A DNA stretch of 64,000 nt from Kribbella jiaozuonensis (GCF_005233875.1 NZ_SZPZ01000001.1:372001-436000); one strand, 5' to 3'. Counted from the stretch's first letter, positions 45,170-52,615 are shown. Made by a program: numbers and translations. Notes: a model not told the origin generated them from the letters alone.

Positions 45170-45343
45170 AGCCCATCGCGGGGCTCCGCGCGGCTCCTTC
45201 GTCGCCGTGCTCCGCGCCGCACCCGCCCACCCCCGGGCTTATCGCCCGGAGCACCCTTTCCGGCTATCGCCGGACCTGTGGGCTACCGCCCACACCCGTG
45301 CGCGCTACCGCGCGATCGACCGCCCCGTGGTGCGGCTGGTTCG
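45170..45343 (+). repeat. Hairpin-cassette repeat, copy A
   Basis: 174 bp that reappears inverted at 46881-47053, with about 160 of 174 positions matching by hand alignment. It carries four successive small hairpins: CCGGGC-TTATC-GCCCGG (45233-45249), CCGGC-TATC-GCCGG (45260-45273), TGTGGGC-TACC-GCCCACA (45277-45294) and CGCGC-TACC-GCGCG (45301-45314). Three have a TAYC loop closed by C-G, which on the opposite strand reads GRTA. It encodes no plausible protein in any frame. Confidence 0.85.
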
Positions 45344-45367
45344 TACCCGGCGAGGTGGATGCGGTCG

Positions 45368-45472
45368 GCCCATCGTGGGGCTACGCGCCGCCCTACCCGG
45401 CCCGGGCGCATCGCCCGGGCCATCCCTTTCGGCTGTCGCTGGACCTGTGGCCTATCGCCCGCATGGTGCGCG
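45368..45472 (+). repeat. Degenerate direct copy of the hairpin cassette (A')
   Basis: Starting 25 bp after copy A, a shorter direct copy repeats the order CCCATCG-GGGGCTACGCGC, CCGGGC-GCATC-GCCCGG (45401-45418 region), CTTTCGGCTGTCGCTGGACC and CTATCGCCCGC, lacking the central 30-40 bp of the full unit. The first hairpin is intact, while the second and third are broken by substitutions, so it looks like a decaying copy. Confidence 0.65.
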
Positions 45473-45693
45473 GAGCCGGGATCGACACTCAGCACACGAT
45501 GAGCGATACCGGCCGGGAGCGCGAGACGATGCGTGAGTTCATGCGCCAACACGACTTCAGGATTGCGAGGCGAAAGCACAACCGCCGCCTAGCTCATACA
45601 GCGACGTCGAACCCGTGCCAGGTGGCGCGGTTGCGTCCGGGCCCCCTTGACTCTGGCCGCTTGGAGCCCGCCGGAACTCCACCCCCCATCAGG

Positions 45694-45733
45694 TTGGACC
45701 TCACGCCAGCTAGTGGTACCATTTTTGGTACAA
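45694..45733 (+). promoter_or_regulatory. Promoter and TGGTAC operator pair of yefM-yoeB
   Basis: TTGGAC (45694-45699), 17-bp spacer and TACCAT (45717-45722) form a promoter. The -10 overlaps the palindrome TGGTACCA (45714-45721), and a second TTGGTACAA follows at 45725-45733. YefM-type antitoxins bind paired palindromes with a TGTACA-like core over their own promoter, so this fits autoregulation. The predicted leader would be about 180 nt long. Confidence 0.5.
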
Positions 45734-45774
45734 CTGGAGATCCGGTGCCGGCGCTGGGGATCCCGCCAACTGAC

Positions 45775-45897
45775 AGCTGCGAAATCACACACGAAAACAT
45801 AAACAAAGAAACTCGCAAAACAAACAAAACTTACAAAGACAACAAGACTTAACAGACTTACAAAAATGACAAAACTTACAAAAATGACGCGAATGAC
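45775..45897 (+). other. A-rich leader with repeated ACTTACAAA motifs before yefM
   Basis: About 120 bp very rich in A and poor in G in a genome of high GC. ACTTACAAAAATGAC occurs twice (near 45856 and 45875), with related ACTTACAAAGAC and ACTTAACAGACTTACAAAA before it. If transcribed from the promoter at 45694 this is an unstructured 5' leader. Read on the opposite strand it encodes a chance hydrophobic stretch and I do not call a gene there. Confidence 0.6.
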
Positions 45898-45909
45898 ATG
45901 GAGGGCCAA

Positions 45910-46152
45910 GTGGCGATTAACGCATCCGCAGCGCGGCGGGACCTGTTCCCGCTGATCGAGCAAGTCAACGACGACCACACCCCAGTGGAGATCACGTCAA
46001 AGGCCGGCAATGCGGTGCTGATGTCGCTAGACGACTACACCGCCTTGGAGGAGACGGCCTACCTCCTGCGGTCCCCCGCGAACGCGCGGCGACTGCTGGA
46101 GAGCTTGAATCAGGCCAAGGCGGGCAACCGAGAGGAACACCCGCTGTCGTGA
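45910..46152 (+). CDS. yefM: Antitoxin YefM (Phd/YefM family)
   Basis: An 80-aa protein from GTG 45910, 5 nt after GGAGGG; an ATG at 45898 sits inside that RBS and is less likely. The product VAINASAARRDLFPLIEQVN, then TPVEITSKAGNAVLMSLDDY and ETAYLLRSPANARRLLESLN, is a standard YefM: N-terminal DNA-binding/dimer domain and C-terminal toxin-wrapping helix with the LLRSPxNAxRLL motif. It neutralises YoeB encoded immediately downstream (GTGA overlap) and represses the operon. Confidence 0.93.
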   Translation: MAINASAARRDLFPLIEQVNDDHTPVEITSKAGNAVLMSLDDYTALEETAYLLRSPANARRLLESLNQAKAGNREEHPLS

Positions 46153-46409
46153 AGGTCGCATTTACTCCTACAGGGTGGGAGGACTATACATACTGGCAGG
46201 TCAAGGACCGCGCCCAGGTCAAGCGCATCAACCGCCTGATCGACGACGCGTTGCGTGACCCGACCAGCGGTATCGGGAAGCCGGAGCCCTTGAAGCACGT
46301 ACTTCAAGGGGCGTGGTCCCGGCGGATCGACCAGGAGCACCGACTCGTCTACATGATCGACGATGACTACCTGGTGGTACTGGCAGCCCGCTACCACTAC
46401 GAGAAGTAG
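46149..46409 (+). CDS. yoeB: Toxin YoeB (ribosome-dependent mRNA interferase)
   Basis: An 86-aa RelE-superfamily toxin that cleaves mRNA in the ribosomal A site. KVAFTPTGWEDYTYWQVKDR, KRINRLIDDALRDPTSGIGK, PEPLKHVLQGAWSRRIDQEH and RLVYMIDDDYLVVLAARYHY cover the family's conserved segments, including the catalytic Glu, Arg and the C-terminal His-Tyr. Length is normal. Cotranslated with yefM and followed 18 bp later by a strong terminator hairpin. The module sits between inverted hairpin repeats. Confidence 0.94.
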   Translation: MKVAFTPTGWEDYTYWQVKDRAQVKRINRLIDDALRDPTSGIGKPEPLKHVLQGAWSRRIDQEHRLVYMIDDDYLVVLAARYHYEK

Positions 46410-46427
46410 ACCCACCCCGCAGTGCCA

Positions 46428-46456
46428 GCAGCCCGGTTCCTCGAGAACCGGGCTGC
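46428..46456 (+). terminator. Terminator hairpin after yoeB
   Basis: GCAGCCCGGTTC (46428-46439), loop CTCGA, then GAACCGGGCTGC (46445-46456): a perfect 12-bp stem followed by a weakly T-containing tail (CGGTCGTTCT). Likely terminates the yefM-yoeB transcript. Confidence 0.75.
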
Positions 46457-46880
46457 CGGTCGTTCTAGGACCATCAGGGGCTTACGTGGCCCTTTCCATT
46501 TCCTGGGTGCATCATGAGCGTCACACAGCTGGTCCTGTCGGGGCGCCACCCTGTTTCCGTGCCTCGATTGTCGGCTGCCTCAGGCGCACTGGATGGCTCT
46601 ACGTGTCGTCCACCAAGGGAGCCCGTGTGGCCAAGAAGTCCTGGACTGCTGCAGGAGCAGCCCGTCTGCTGGTGAAAGCAGAATCTCGACCTCCGGCCCG
46701 GCCGGGTCATGGAGGAGTACCAGGTTAAGGCGCTGACGCTGGGGGATTCAGATGGAGCCGCACTGCCGCTTTTCGCTCCTGACAGGCTCCGCGGCTGACC
46801 CGCTGCTCGGATCCGCGCGAGTCGTTGGTTGACGACCGCGGGTCTGCGTCGCCTCTCACCCAGGGTCAGCGTGACTCACA
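46457..46880. other. Gene-free stretch, possible decayed element
   Basis: No convincing gene. Around 46620-46730 there is a run reading like a worn-out coding end, GTGGCCAAGAAGTCCTGG onward, followed by the hairpin ACCTCCGGCCCGGCCGGG...GGAGGAG (about 46690-46716). The arrangement vaguely recalls the right end of IS200/IS605-type TnpB elements, but I cannot confirm homology. Nothing else is identified. Confidence 0.25.
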
Positions 46881-47053
46881 CGAACTAGCGCGACCACGGG
46901 GCGGTCGGTCGCGCGGTAGCGCGCACGGGTGCGGGCGGTAGCCCGCAAGTCCGGCGATAGCCGGAAGGATGCTCCGGGCGATGAGCCCGGGGGTGGGTGG
47001 GTGCGGCGCGTAGCACGGCGACGAAGGAGCCGCGCGTAGCCCCGCGATGGGCT
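46881..47053 (-). repeat. Hairpin-cassette repeat, copy B (inverted)
   Basis: Inverted partner of copy A, 1.5 kb away. The four hairpins are all kept: CGCGC-GGTA-GCGCG (46910-46923), TGCGGGC-GGTA-GCCCGCA (46930-46947), CCGGC-GATA-GCCGG (46951-46964) and CCGGGC-GATGA-GCCCGG (46974-46990). Relative to copy A the third stem has changed T-A to C-G on both arms, a compensatory change. Its outer end stops 12 bp before the promoter of nhaA. Confidence 0.85.
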
Positions 47054-47065
47054 GTTCCTAGTTGT

Positions 47066-47096
47066 TTGACGAAATTGCTGGTCTGCGTGGTTACAG
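47066..47096 (+). promoter_or_regulatory. Promoter of the nhaA-dsbA fusion gene
   Basis: TTGACG (47066-47071) and TTACAG (47091-47096), with a 19-bp spacer, precede GTG 47105 by 8 nt, consistent with a leaderless mRNA. The spacer is slightly long and the call is moderate. Confidence 0.4.
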
Positions 47097-47104
47097 TTTC
47101 CCGT

Positions 47105-48991
47105 GTGGCGGACTTGAGTGGTCTGTTCAGTGGGCGGACCAGTTGGCGGCGGGAGGTTGCCGCGCCGATGCGGTCGTTTCTGCGGACCGAGGCGGGGAGT
47201 TCGGGGGTACTCGCAGCGGCGATCGTCCTCGCCCTCCTGTGGGCGAACCTCTTTCCGGGCATGTACGAGGACCTCTGGCGCACCCACCTCTCCGTCGGGC
47301 TCGGGGACGGCGTACTCAGCCTGGATCTCAGGGAGTGGATCAACAGCGGCCTGATGACGCTGTTCTTCCTCGTGGTCGGGCTGGAGGCGCGCCGCGAGTT
47401 CGACCTCGGGGATCTCCGGGATCGCACCCGATTCATCCTGCCGATGCTGGCGGGCATCGCCGGAATGGTCGCCCCGGTGCTGATCTACCTAGCGTTCAAC
47501 GCCGGCGGACCGGGATCGCACGGCTGGGGCGTCGCGATGTCGACCGACACCGCGCTCGCGCTCGGTCTGCTTGCGCTCGTCGGGCGCGGCGTACCGGATC
47601 GGGTGCGGGTGTTCCTGTTGACGGTGTTCGTGGTCGACGACCTGCTCGCGCTAGTTGTCATCGCGGTCGTCTACAGCGAGGACATCCAGCTGATGCCGCT
47701 CGTGCTGGCGATCATCGCGTTCGCGATCGTCCTCGTGCTCGCGATATTCAGAGTCCGCAAAGCCTGGGTGTACGCCGTCCTCGGTGTCGCCATGTGGGCC
47801 GCGCTCCTCAAATCCGGTGTGGATCCGGTCGTTGCCGGACTGGCGATCGGTTTGACCGCGCCGGCGTACTCGCCCGGGCGGGAAGAGCTCGAGGAAGCGA
47901 CCGGGCTGTTCCGGCTGTTCCGCGAGCAGCCGACGCCCGAGCTGGCCCGCTCCGCGACCGTCGGCCTGACCACGACGATCTCGCCGAACGAGCGCCTGCA
48001 GTACCTCTACCACCCGTGGACCAGCTACCTCATCGTCCCGCTCTTCGGCCTCGCGAACGCCGGCGTGACCATCGACATGGCGTTCCTCGGGCGTGCGTTT
48101 ACCTCGCCGATCACGCTCGGCATCCTGCTCGGATACGTGATCGGCAAGCCGATCGCGGTGACGTCGGTGTCGTGGTTGCTGGAGCGTCTCAGCCGCGGCC
48201 GGATCCGGGCCGGTGTCGGCTGGGCAGCGGTGCTCGGCAGCGGGACGATCGCCGGGATCGGTTTCACCGTCTCCTTGCTGATCGCAACGATCGCGTTCGA
48301 CGGCCCGCAGCTGGCCGAGGCGAAGGTCGGTCTGTTGTCGGCGGTGATCGTCGCGTCCGCGCTCACCTGGGTCGTGTTCCGCGCGGCCAAGCTGCTCTCC
48401 CCGCCGAAGAAGGCGTTCGCGCTGCTCGGCGACGCGGAGCAGTTGCAGGACCTGACCGACCCGGTCGATCCAGAGCGTGACCACATCCGCGGCCCGGAGA
48501 ACGCGTCGGTGACCCTGGTCGAGTACGGCGACTTCGAGTGCCCGTACTGCGGTATGGCCGAGCCGATCGTCCGCGACGTACTGCAGGACGTCGACCTGCG
48601 TTTCGTCTGGCGCCACCTGCCGCTGAGCGACGTGCACCCGCGGGCGCAGATCGCGGCCGAGGTGTCCGAGGCCGCGGCCGAGCAGGGCAAGTTCTGGGAG
48701 ATGCACGACCTGCTGCTCGCGAACCAGGACAATCTGCAGCCCGCGGACATGATCCGGTACGCCGGCCAGCTCGGCCTGGACACCGACAAGCTGCACGACG
48801 AGGTGAAGCGGCACGTGGCGGCGGCCCGGGTCGCGCAGGACGTCGAGTCCGCCGACACCAGCGGCGTGTCCGGTACGCCGACGTTCTTCGTCAACGGTCA
48901 ACGGCACTACGGGGCGTACGACGTGGAGTCGTTGAAGGCGGCGATCAAGGTCGCGCGGGCACGGGCCAAGATCACCCAGCGTCATGGCTGA
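47105..48991 (+). CDS. nhaA: Na+/H+ antiporter NhaA fused to a DsbA-like thioredoxin domain
   Basis: A 628-aa protein from GTG 47105. Residues about 20-430 are NhaA with 11-12 helices; the functional acidic residues appear in MSTDTALALG and FVVDDLLALVVIAVVY (Asp-Asp pair), and NAGVTIDM and SGTIAGIGFTVSLLI are typical. From about residue 450 a DsbA-like domain follows (VTLVEYGDFECPYCGMAEP, active-site CPYC; cis-Pro loop GVSGTPTFFVNGQ). Fusions of this type are known in actinobacteria. The antiporter exports Na+ in exchange for protons; the thiol domain may link it to redox state. Confidence 0.93.
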   Translation: MADLSGLFSGRTSWRREVAAPMRSFLRTEAGSSGVLAAAIVLALLWANLFPGMYEDLWRTHLSVGLGDGVLSLDLREWINSGLMTLFFLVVGLEARREFDLGDLRDRTRFILPMLAGIAGMVAPVLIYLAFNAGGPGSHGWGVAMSTDTALALGLLALVGRGVPDRVRVFLLTVFVVDDLLALVVIAVVYSEDIQLMPLVLAIIAFAIVLVLAIFRVRKAWVYAVLGVAMWAALLKSGVDPVVAGLAIGLTAPAYSPGREELEEATGLFRLFREQPTPELARSATVGLTTTISPNERLQYLYHPWTSYLIVPLFGLANAGVTIDMAFLGRAFTSPITLGILLGYVIGKPIAVTSVSWLLERLSRGRIRAGVGWAAVLGSGTIAGIGFTVSLLIATIAFDGPQLAEAKVGLLSAVIVASALTWVVFRAAKLLSPPKKAFALLGDAEQLQDLTDPVDPERDHIRGPENASVTLVEYGDFECPYCGMAEPIVRDVLQDVDLRFVWRHLPLSDVHPRAQIAAEVSEAAAEQGKFWEMHDLLLANQDNLQPADMIRYAGQLGLDTDKLHDEVKRHVAAARVAQDVESADTSGVSGTPTFFVNGQRHYGAYDVESLKAAIKVARARAKITQRHG

Positions 48992-49056
48992 ATCTTGATG
49001 TACTACGACATTTCTGCCACTGTTCGCCGTGCCATGAGATAGCTGACCCTGGCTGC

Positions 49057-49494
49057 ATGACCAAACAGATCGACCAGGCCGCCGTTGTACACTTCGCCGA
49101 GCGGCTGGCGTACGAGACGGACGTGTCGGATGTCGCCTCGGACATCGGCGGCGGGGTGACGGGCTGGGTGCTGATCGACAGCCGCAGTCAGGAGAGCTGG
49201 GACCAGGGCCACGTCCCCGGCGCGGTCCACCTGCCGACGCGGGAGATCGCGGCTCGCGCGGCGTCCGTCGTACCTGAAGGTGTGAACATTGTGACGTACT
49301 GCTGGGGGCCGGGATGCAATGGCGCGACCCGTGCTGCGCTGGAGTTCGCGAAGCTCGGGTATCCGGTCAAGGAGATGATCGGCGGGTTCGAGTACTGGAC
49401 CCGTGAAGGGCTGCCGGTGGAGACCGCCGACGGGATCGATCGCCGGCTGCCGGATCCGCTCACCGCGCCGCGTGGGGTGGCCTGCGCGTGCTGA
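49057..49494 (+). CDS. Rhodanese-like domain protein
   Basis: A 145-aa single rhodanese domain: VLIDSRSQESWDQGHVPGAV and the active loop TYCWGPGCNGATRAALEFAK with the persulfide Cys in YCWGPGCN. The domain ends FEYWTREGLPVE. It may carry sulfane sulfur or act in redox/As-type chemistry; the substrate is not evident. Follows nhaA by 65 bp, possibly cotranscribed. C-terminus ends in CAC, adding two Cys of unknown role. Confidence 0.87.
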   Translation: MTKQIDQAAVVHFAERLAYETDVSDVASDIGGGVTGWVLIDSRSQESWDQGHVPGAVHLPTREIAARAASVVPEGVNIVTYCWGPGCNGATRAALEFAKLGYPVKEMIGGFEYWTREGLPVETADGIDRRLPDPLTAPRGVACAC

Positions 49495-49596
49495 AAGCCC
49501 TGTGGACGTTGAGGTTTTACACAGATTGAACTCGCCGTGGTGAAACGCTGACTCTCCGTACGTTACCCTCGTAGTGGACCGACGCGAGGAGACAGT

Positions 49597-50445
49597 GTGA
49601 CCGATCAGCCGATGAATGACGGTGGGCTGGTCGCGCACGGGATCGACACCACGCGGCCCAGCGTGGCGCGGGTCTACGACTACGCCCTCGGCGGTAAGGA
49701 CAACTACGAGTCCGACCGCGCGCTGTACCGGCAGATCATGAAGATCGCGCCGGAGACACCCGTCTGGGCCCGGGCGAACCGGGCCTGGCTCCGCGAGGTG
49801 ATCACCTGGCTGGCCGAGGAGGCCGGCGTACGGCGATTCATCGACGCGGGCTCCGGCCTGCCGACCGCCGAGAACACGCATCAGATCGCCCAGAAGGTCA
49901 ACGCCGACACCTCGGTGATCTACGTCGACAACGACCCGTCCGTGGTCGCCCACGGGCGGGCGTTGCTGCTTGACAACGACCGGACGCAGTTCACCGCCGC
50001 GGACCTCACCAAGCCCGACGAGGTGCTGGCGGAGCCGTCGATCGCGGCTCTGCTGGCCGGCGGCGAGCCGGTCGCGCTGGTAATGGCGCTGATGCTGCAC
50101 CACATCCACGACTACGAGCAGACCCTCGAGATCGCCCGCAAGTACGTCGACGCGCTGCCGCCGGGCTCGTACCTCGCGATCACGCACGCCTGCAATCCGG
50201 GTGACGGCGGGCCGGTCGACGTGATGGTGACCGAGCTGCTGGAGAAGGTCAAGGACGCCTTCCCGACGCTGGCCTTCCGCTCGGTCGAGCAGATCACGTC
50301 GCTGTTCGGCGACCTGGAGATCCTCGAGCCGGGCGTCGTCCCGCTGGGCGAGTGGCACGTCCCCGGCGGCCGCGTCGAAGAGGAGCGCCAGGCAGACATC
50401 CGCGATGCCATCTACGGCGGAGTCGGCCGGAAAGCCTCCAGCTAA
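49597..50445 (+). CDS. DUF574 SAM-dependent methyltransferase (second of two)
   Basis: A 282-aa paralogue of the protein at 8887: SVARVYDYALGGKDNYESDR, FIDAGSGLPTAENTHQIAQK, IYVDNDPSVVAHGRALLLDN and MLHHIHDYEQ. GTG start with GAGGAGA 7 nt upstream. Same family, roughly half identical by eye. Substrate unknown. Convergent with the TPR gene, overlapping by 4 bp. Confidence 0.9.
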   Translation: MTDQPMNDGGLVAHGIDTTRPSVARVYDYALGGKDNYESDRALYRQIMKIAPETPVWARANRAWLREVITWLAEEAGVRRFIDAGSGLPTAENTHQIAQKVNADTSVIYVDNDPSVVAHGRALLLDNDRTQFTAADLTKPDEVLAEPSIAALLAGGEPVALVMALMLHHIHDYEQTLEIARKYVDALPPGSYLAITHACNPGDGGPVDVMVTELLEKVKDAFPTLAFRSVEQITSLFGDLEILEPGVVPLGEWHVPGGRVEEERQADIRDAIYGGVGRKASS

Positions 50446-50945
50446 CCCAGGTTGGCCAGGTAGTCCGCGTTCCCGCGGATCGCGGCCTCGTAGCGCTTGA
50501 TCTCGGCCGAGTCGACCTTGTCGGCGATCACCAGCAGCAGCGTGGCCAGCGCCTTGTCCTGGTAGCCGGCGGCGTGCAGCGTCAGCGCCTTGAAGACCCG
50601 CAGCGAGTCCGATTCCGGGTACTCCGCGCACGCCTGTTTGAACACCGCCAGCGACTCGTCGAAGCGCTCGAGGTTGCGCAGCGTGCTGCCGTACTGCAGC
50701 AGGCACTTGCGCCGCGTCTCCCCGGTCAGCCCCGGCAGCGCGCGCTCGTAGTACCCGACCGCCTTCTCCTCCTCGCCGGCGGTGTCGTACGACCCGCCGA
50801 CCTCGTAGAGCACGTGCGGGTTGTCCGGATGCTCGCTCAGCAGCTTCTCGAAGAAGGCGATCGTCGGGCCCATGTTCGACCGGTCCCGCCGGGCGAACGC
50901 CTCCTCGATCGTCGCAGCCAGCTCCGGAGTCAGGTCAGTCGTCAC
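50442..50945 (-). CDS. Tetratricopeptide-repeat protein
   Basis: A 167-aa protein read from GTG 50945; an upstream GTG at 50978 is possible. Three to four TPR units are visible, for example NPHVLYEVGGSYDTAGEEEK, CLLQYGSTLRNLERFDESLA and SLRVFKALTLHAAGYQDKAL, as in the TPR_5 group common in Actinobacteria and Firmicutes. Probably a protein-protein interaction scaffold. It is 7 bp downstream of the DUF1622 gene on the same strand. Confidence 0.8.
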   Translation of the reverse strand: MTTDLTPELAATIEEAFARRDRSNMGPTIAFFEKLLSEHPDNPHVLYEVGGSYDTAGEEEKAVGYYERALPGLTGETRRKCLLQYGSTLRNLERFDESLAVFKQACAEYPESDSLRVFKALTLHAAGYQDKALATLLLVIADKVDSAEIKRYEAAIRGNADYLANLG

Positions 50946-50952
50946 ATCTCCA

Positions 50953-51312
50953 TCATGCCGCGTCCGACTGGTCACCACGTCGCTGCTGCCACGGCCACGA
51001 CCCGGAGATCTCCACTTCGAGCGCGAAACTCAGCACCACCCGGATGATCACGATGAGGCCGAGCACCAGCACGCTTTCGAGGGAGGTCTCGACGATGATC
51101 GTCCGGATGATGTCGCCGACGATCAGGATCTCCAGGCCGAGCAGGATCACCCGGCCCAGGTCCACCCGCAGCTGGGTGTAACTCCCGGCGCCTTTGCGGA
51201 TCACGTCGTACGCGTAGCGGACCAGGACGGCGGCGAGGCCGACCGCCATGATGACCACGCCGGAGCCCTCGATCACCCGGGCCACATCCGCGAAGACTGA
51301 CTGGAAGTCCAC
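50953..51312 (-). CDS. DUF1622 membrane protein
   Basis: From GTG 51312 the protein is 119 aa; a GTG at 51348 would add 12 residues. Three hydrophobic helices (VVIMAVGLAAVLVRYAYDVI; LGRVILLGLEILIVGDIIRT; VLVLGLIVIIRVVLSFALEV) match DUF1622. Unknown function; found widely in bacteria as a small inner-membrane protein. Located between the FAD oxidase and TPR genes on the same strand. Confidence 0.75.
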   Translation of the reverse strand: MDFQSVFADVARVIEGSGVVIMAVGLAAVLVRYAYDVIRKGAGSYTQLRVDLGRVILLGLEILIVGDIIRTIIVETSLESVLVLGLIVIIRVVLSFALEVEISGSWPWQQRRGDQSDAA

Positions 51313-51328
51313 CCTCCAGGGGTACCAG

Positions 51329-52615
51329 TCAGGCGGCGCTCTCCGCACTCGCCTCGCCGGGGCAGATGTTCTGGTTGAGGTGGAAGACGTTCGCCGGGTC
51401 GTACGCCGTCTTCAGCGCCACCAGCCGCTCCAGCTTCGCCGGCGGGAACGCGCGCTGGATCGGGTCGCCGTTCAGCGTGTTCACGTACGCCCCGCTCGCG
51501 TACGGCGCCAGCGTCGCGGCGTACCCGCGCAGCTGAGCGATCCGGGTCTGGTCCTCGTCCGCGTCCTCCCAGCGGGTCGCGGTGACGAACTCGAACAGCG
51601 TGTCCCGGTGGCTGAACGCCGCATCCCCATCCGGTACGTCGGCGATCGCGCCGCCGTACGCCTGCAGGCTCGCGGACGGACCCGGCGTACGCAGCAGTGC
51701 CCGGATGGCGTCGTCGGGCAGGGACTTGAAGTAGTGCCCTTTCCAGTAGCGCCGGTACCGGTGACCCTGCACGTTGTCGTCACGCGTCTGCAGTTTCAGG
51801 TACGTCGTCTCCTCGACCACCTCATCGACGACCGGACCGAGCGCGCGGAACGCCGGCAGCAGGCCGTACCCGCCCTCGCCGACCCACACATACCCGACTG
51901 TCACCGTGCTCGGCGTGATGTTCGCGGTGAACGTTGCCTCCCGCGGGGCCTCGGCGTTCAGCTCACGCCAGCCGCGCAGTACGTGGAAGCCGGCCGACGC
52001 CGGGTAGGTCAGCTCGACGATCAGCGCCCGCGTACCGACCTCGTGCAACTGGAACTCGAACTGCGTCACGATCCCGAAGTTCCCGCCACCGCCGCGCAGG
52101 CCCCAGAACAGCTCGGGGTTCTCGTCCGCACTCGCCCGGACGACAGATCCGTCGGCAGTCACGACCTCGTACGACACCACGTTGTCGCAGGCCAGCCCGA
52201 ACCGCCGGGCCAGCCAACCCATCCCGCCGCCGAGCGTCAGCCCACCGACTCCCGTGTGGGAAACGTTCCCCGCGGTCGTCGCCAGCCCGTACTCCTGTGC
52301 AGCCTTGTCCAACTCGCCCAGCAGCGCGCCGCCCTGTACCCAGGCCCGCTTCAGCGAAGGATCCACCTCTACCGAGTTCATCGGCGTCAGGTCGATCATC
52401 AGCCCACCATCGGGTACGGCGAGACCCGCGATGTTGTGCCCGCCGCAGCGGACCGCGATCTCCAGGCCGGCCGCCTGGCCGAACCGCACCGCCTCGACGA
52501 CGTCCGCGGTGCTCGAGCACCGGGCGATCGCGGCCGGACGGCGGTCGATCATCGCGTTCCAGACGGTCCGGGCCTCGTCGTAGCCGGCGTCGCCGGTGTG
52601 CAGCATCGTGGTCAT
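51329..52615 (-). CDS. FAD-linked oxidase with berberine-bridge C-terminal domain
   Basis: A 428-aa flavoprotein from ATG 52615, 8 nt after AAGGAG. N-terminal FAD_binding_4 domain: EIAVRCGGHNIAGLAVPDGG (the His of GGHN is the usual 8-alpha flavin-attachment site), GGLTLGGGMGWLARRFGLAC, LFWGLRGGGGNFGIVTQFEF. The C-terminal BBE motif YANTLNG-like AYVNTLNGDP and YDPANVFHLNQNI close it. These enzymes oxidise alcohols, sugars or secondary metabolites. Divergent from the MocR regulator 75 bp away, which probably controls it. Confidence 0.9.
   Translation of the reverse strand: MTTMLHTGDAGYDEARTVWNAMIDRRPAAIARCSSTADVVEAVRFGQAAGLEIAVRCGGHNIAGLAVPDGGLMIDLTPMNSVEVDPSLKRAWVQGGALLGELDKAAQEYGLATTAGNVSHTGVGGLTLGGGMGWLARRFGLACDNVVSYEVVTADGSVVRASADENPELFWGLRGGGGNFGIVTQFEFQLHEVGTRALIVELTYPASAGFHVLRGWRELNAEAPREATFTANITPSTVTVGYVWVGEGGYGLLPAFRALGPVVDEVVEETTYLKLQTRDDNVQGHRYRRYWKGHYFKSLPDDAIRALLRTPGPSASLQAYGGAIADVPDGDAAFSHRDTLFEFVTATRWEDADEDQTRIAQLRGYAATLAPYASGAYVNTLNGDPIQRAFPPAKLERLVALKTAYDPANVFHLNQNICPGEASAESAA

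Noticed and set aside
45170..45343. Hairpin cassette considered as tRNA genes or a phage attachment site
   Set aside because: No acceptor stem/CCA, T-loop or anticodon arrangement fits, no integrase is nearby, and the two copies are inverted rather than direct.
45589..45978. A minus-strand frame encoding a highly hydrophobic stretch opposite the A-rich leader
   Set aside because: The Phe/Val/Leu run is simply the T-rich complement of the A-rich leader; there is no RBS and the rest is Arg-rich noise.
46997..47104. Upstream extension of the NhaA reading frame by 36 codons
   Set aside because: It reads through the hairpin repeat copy B and the promoter; the GTG at 47105 has the right spacing to the promoter elements.
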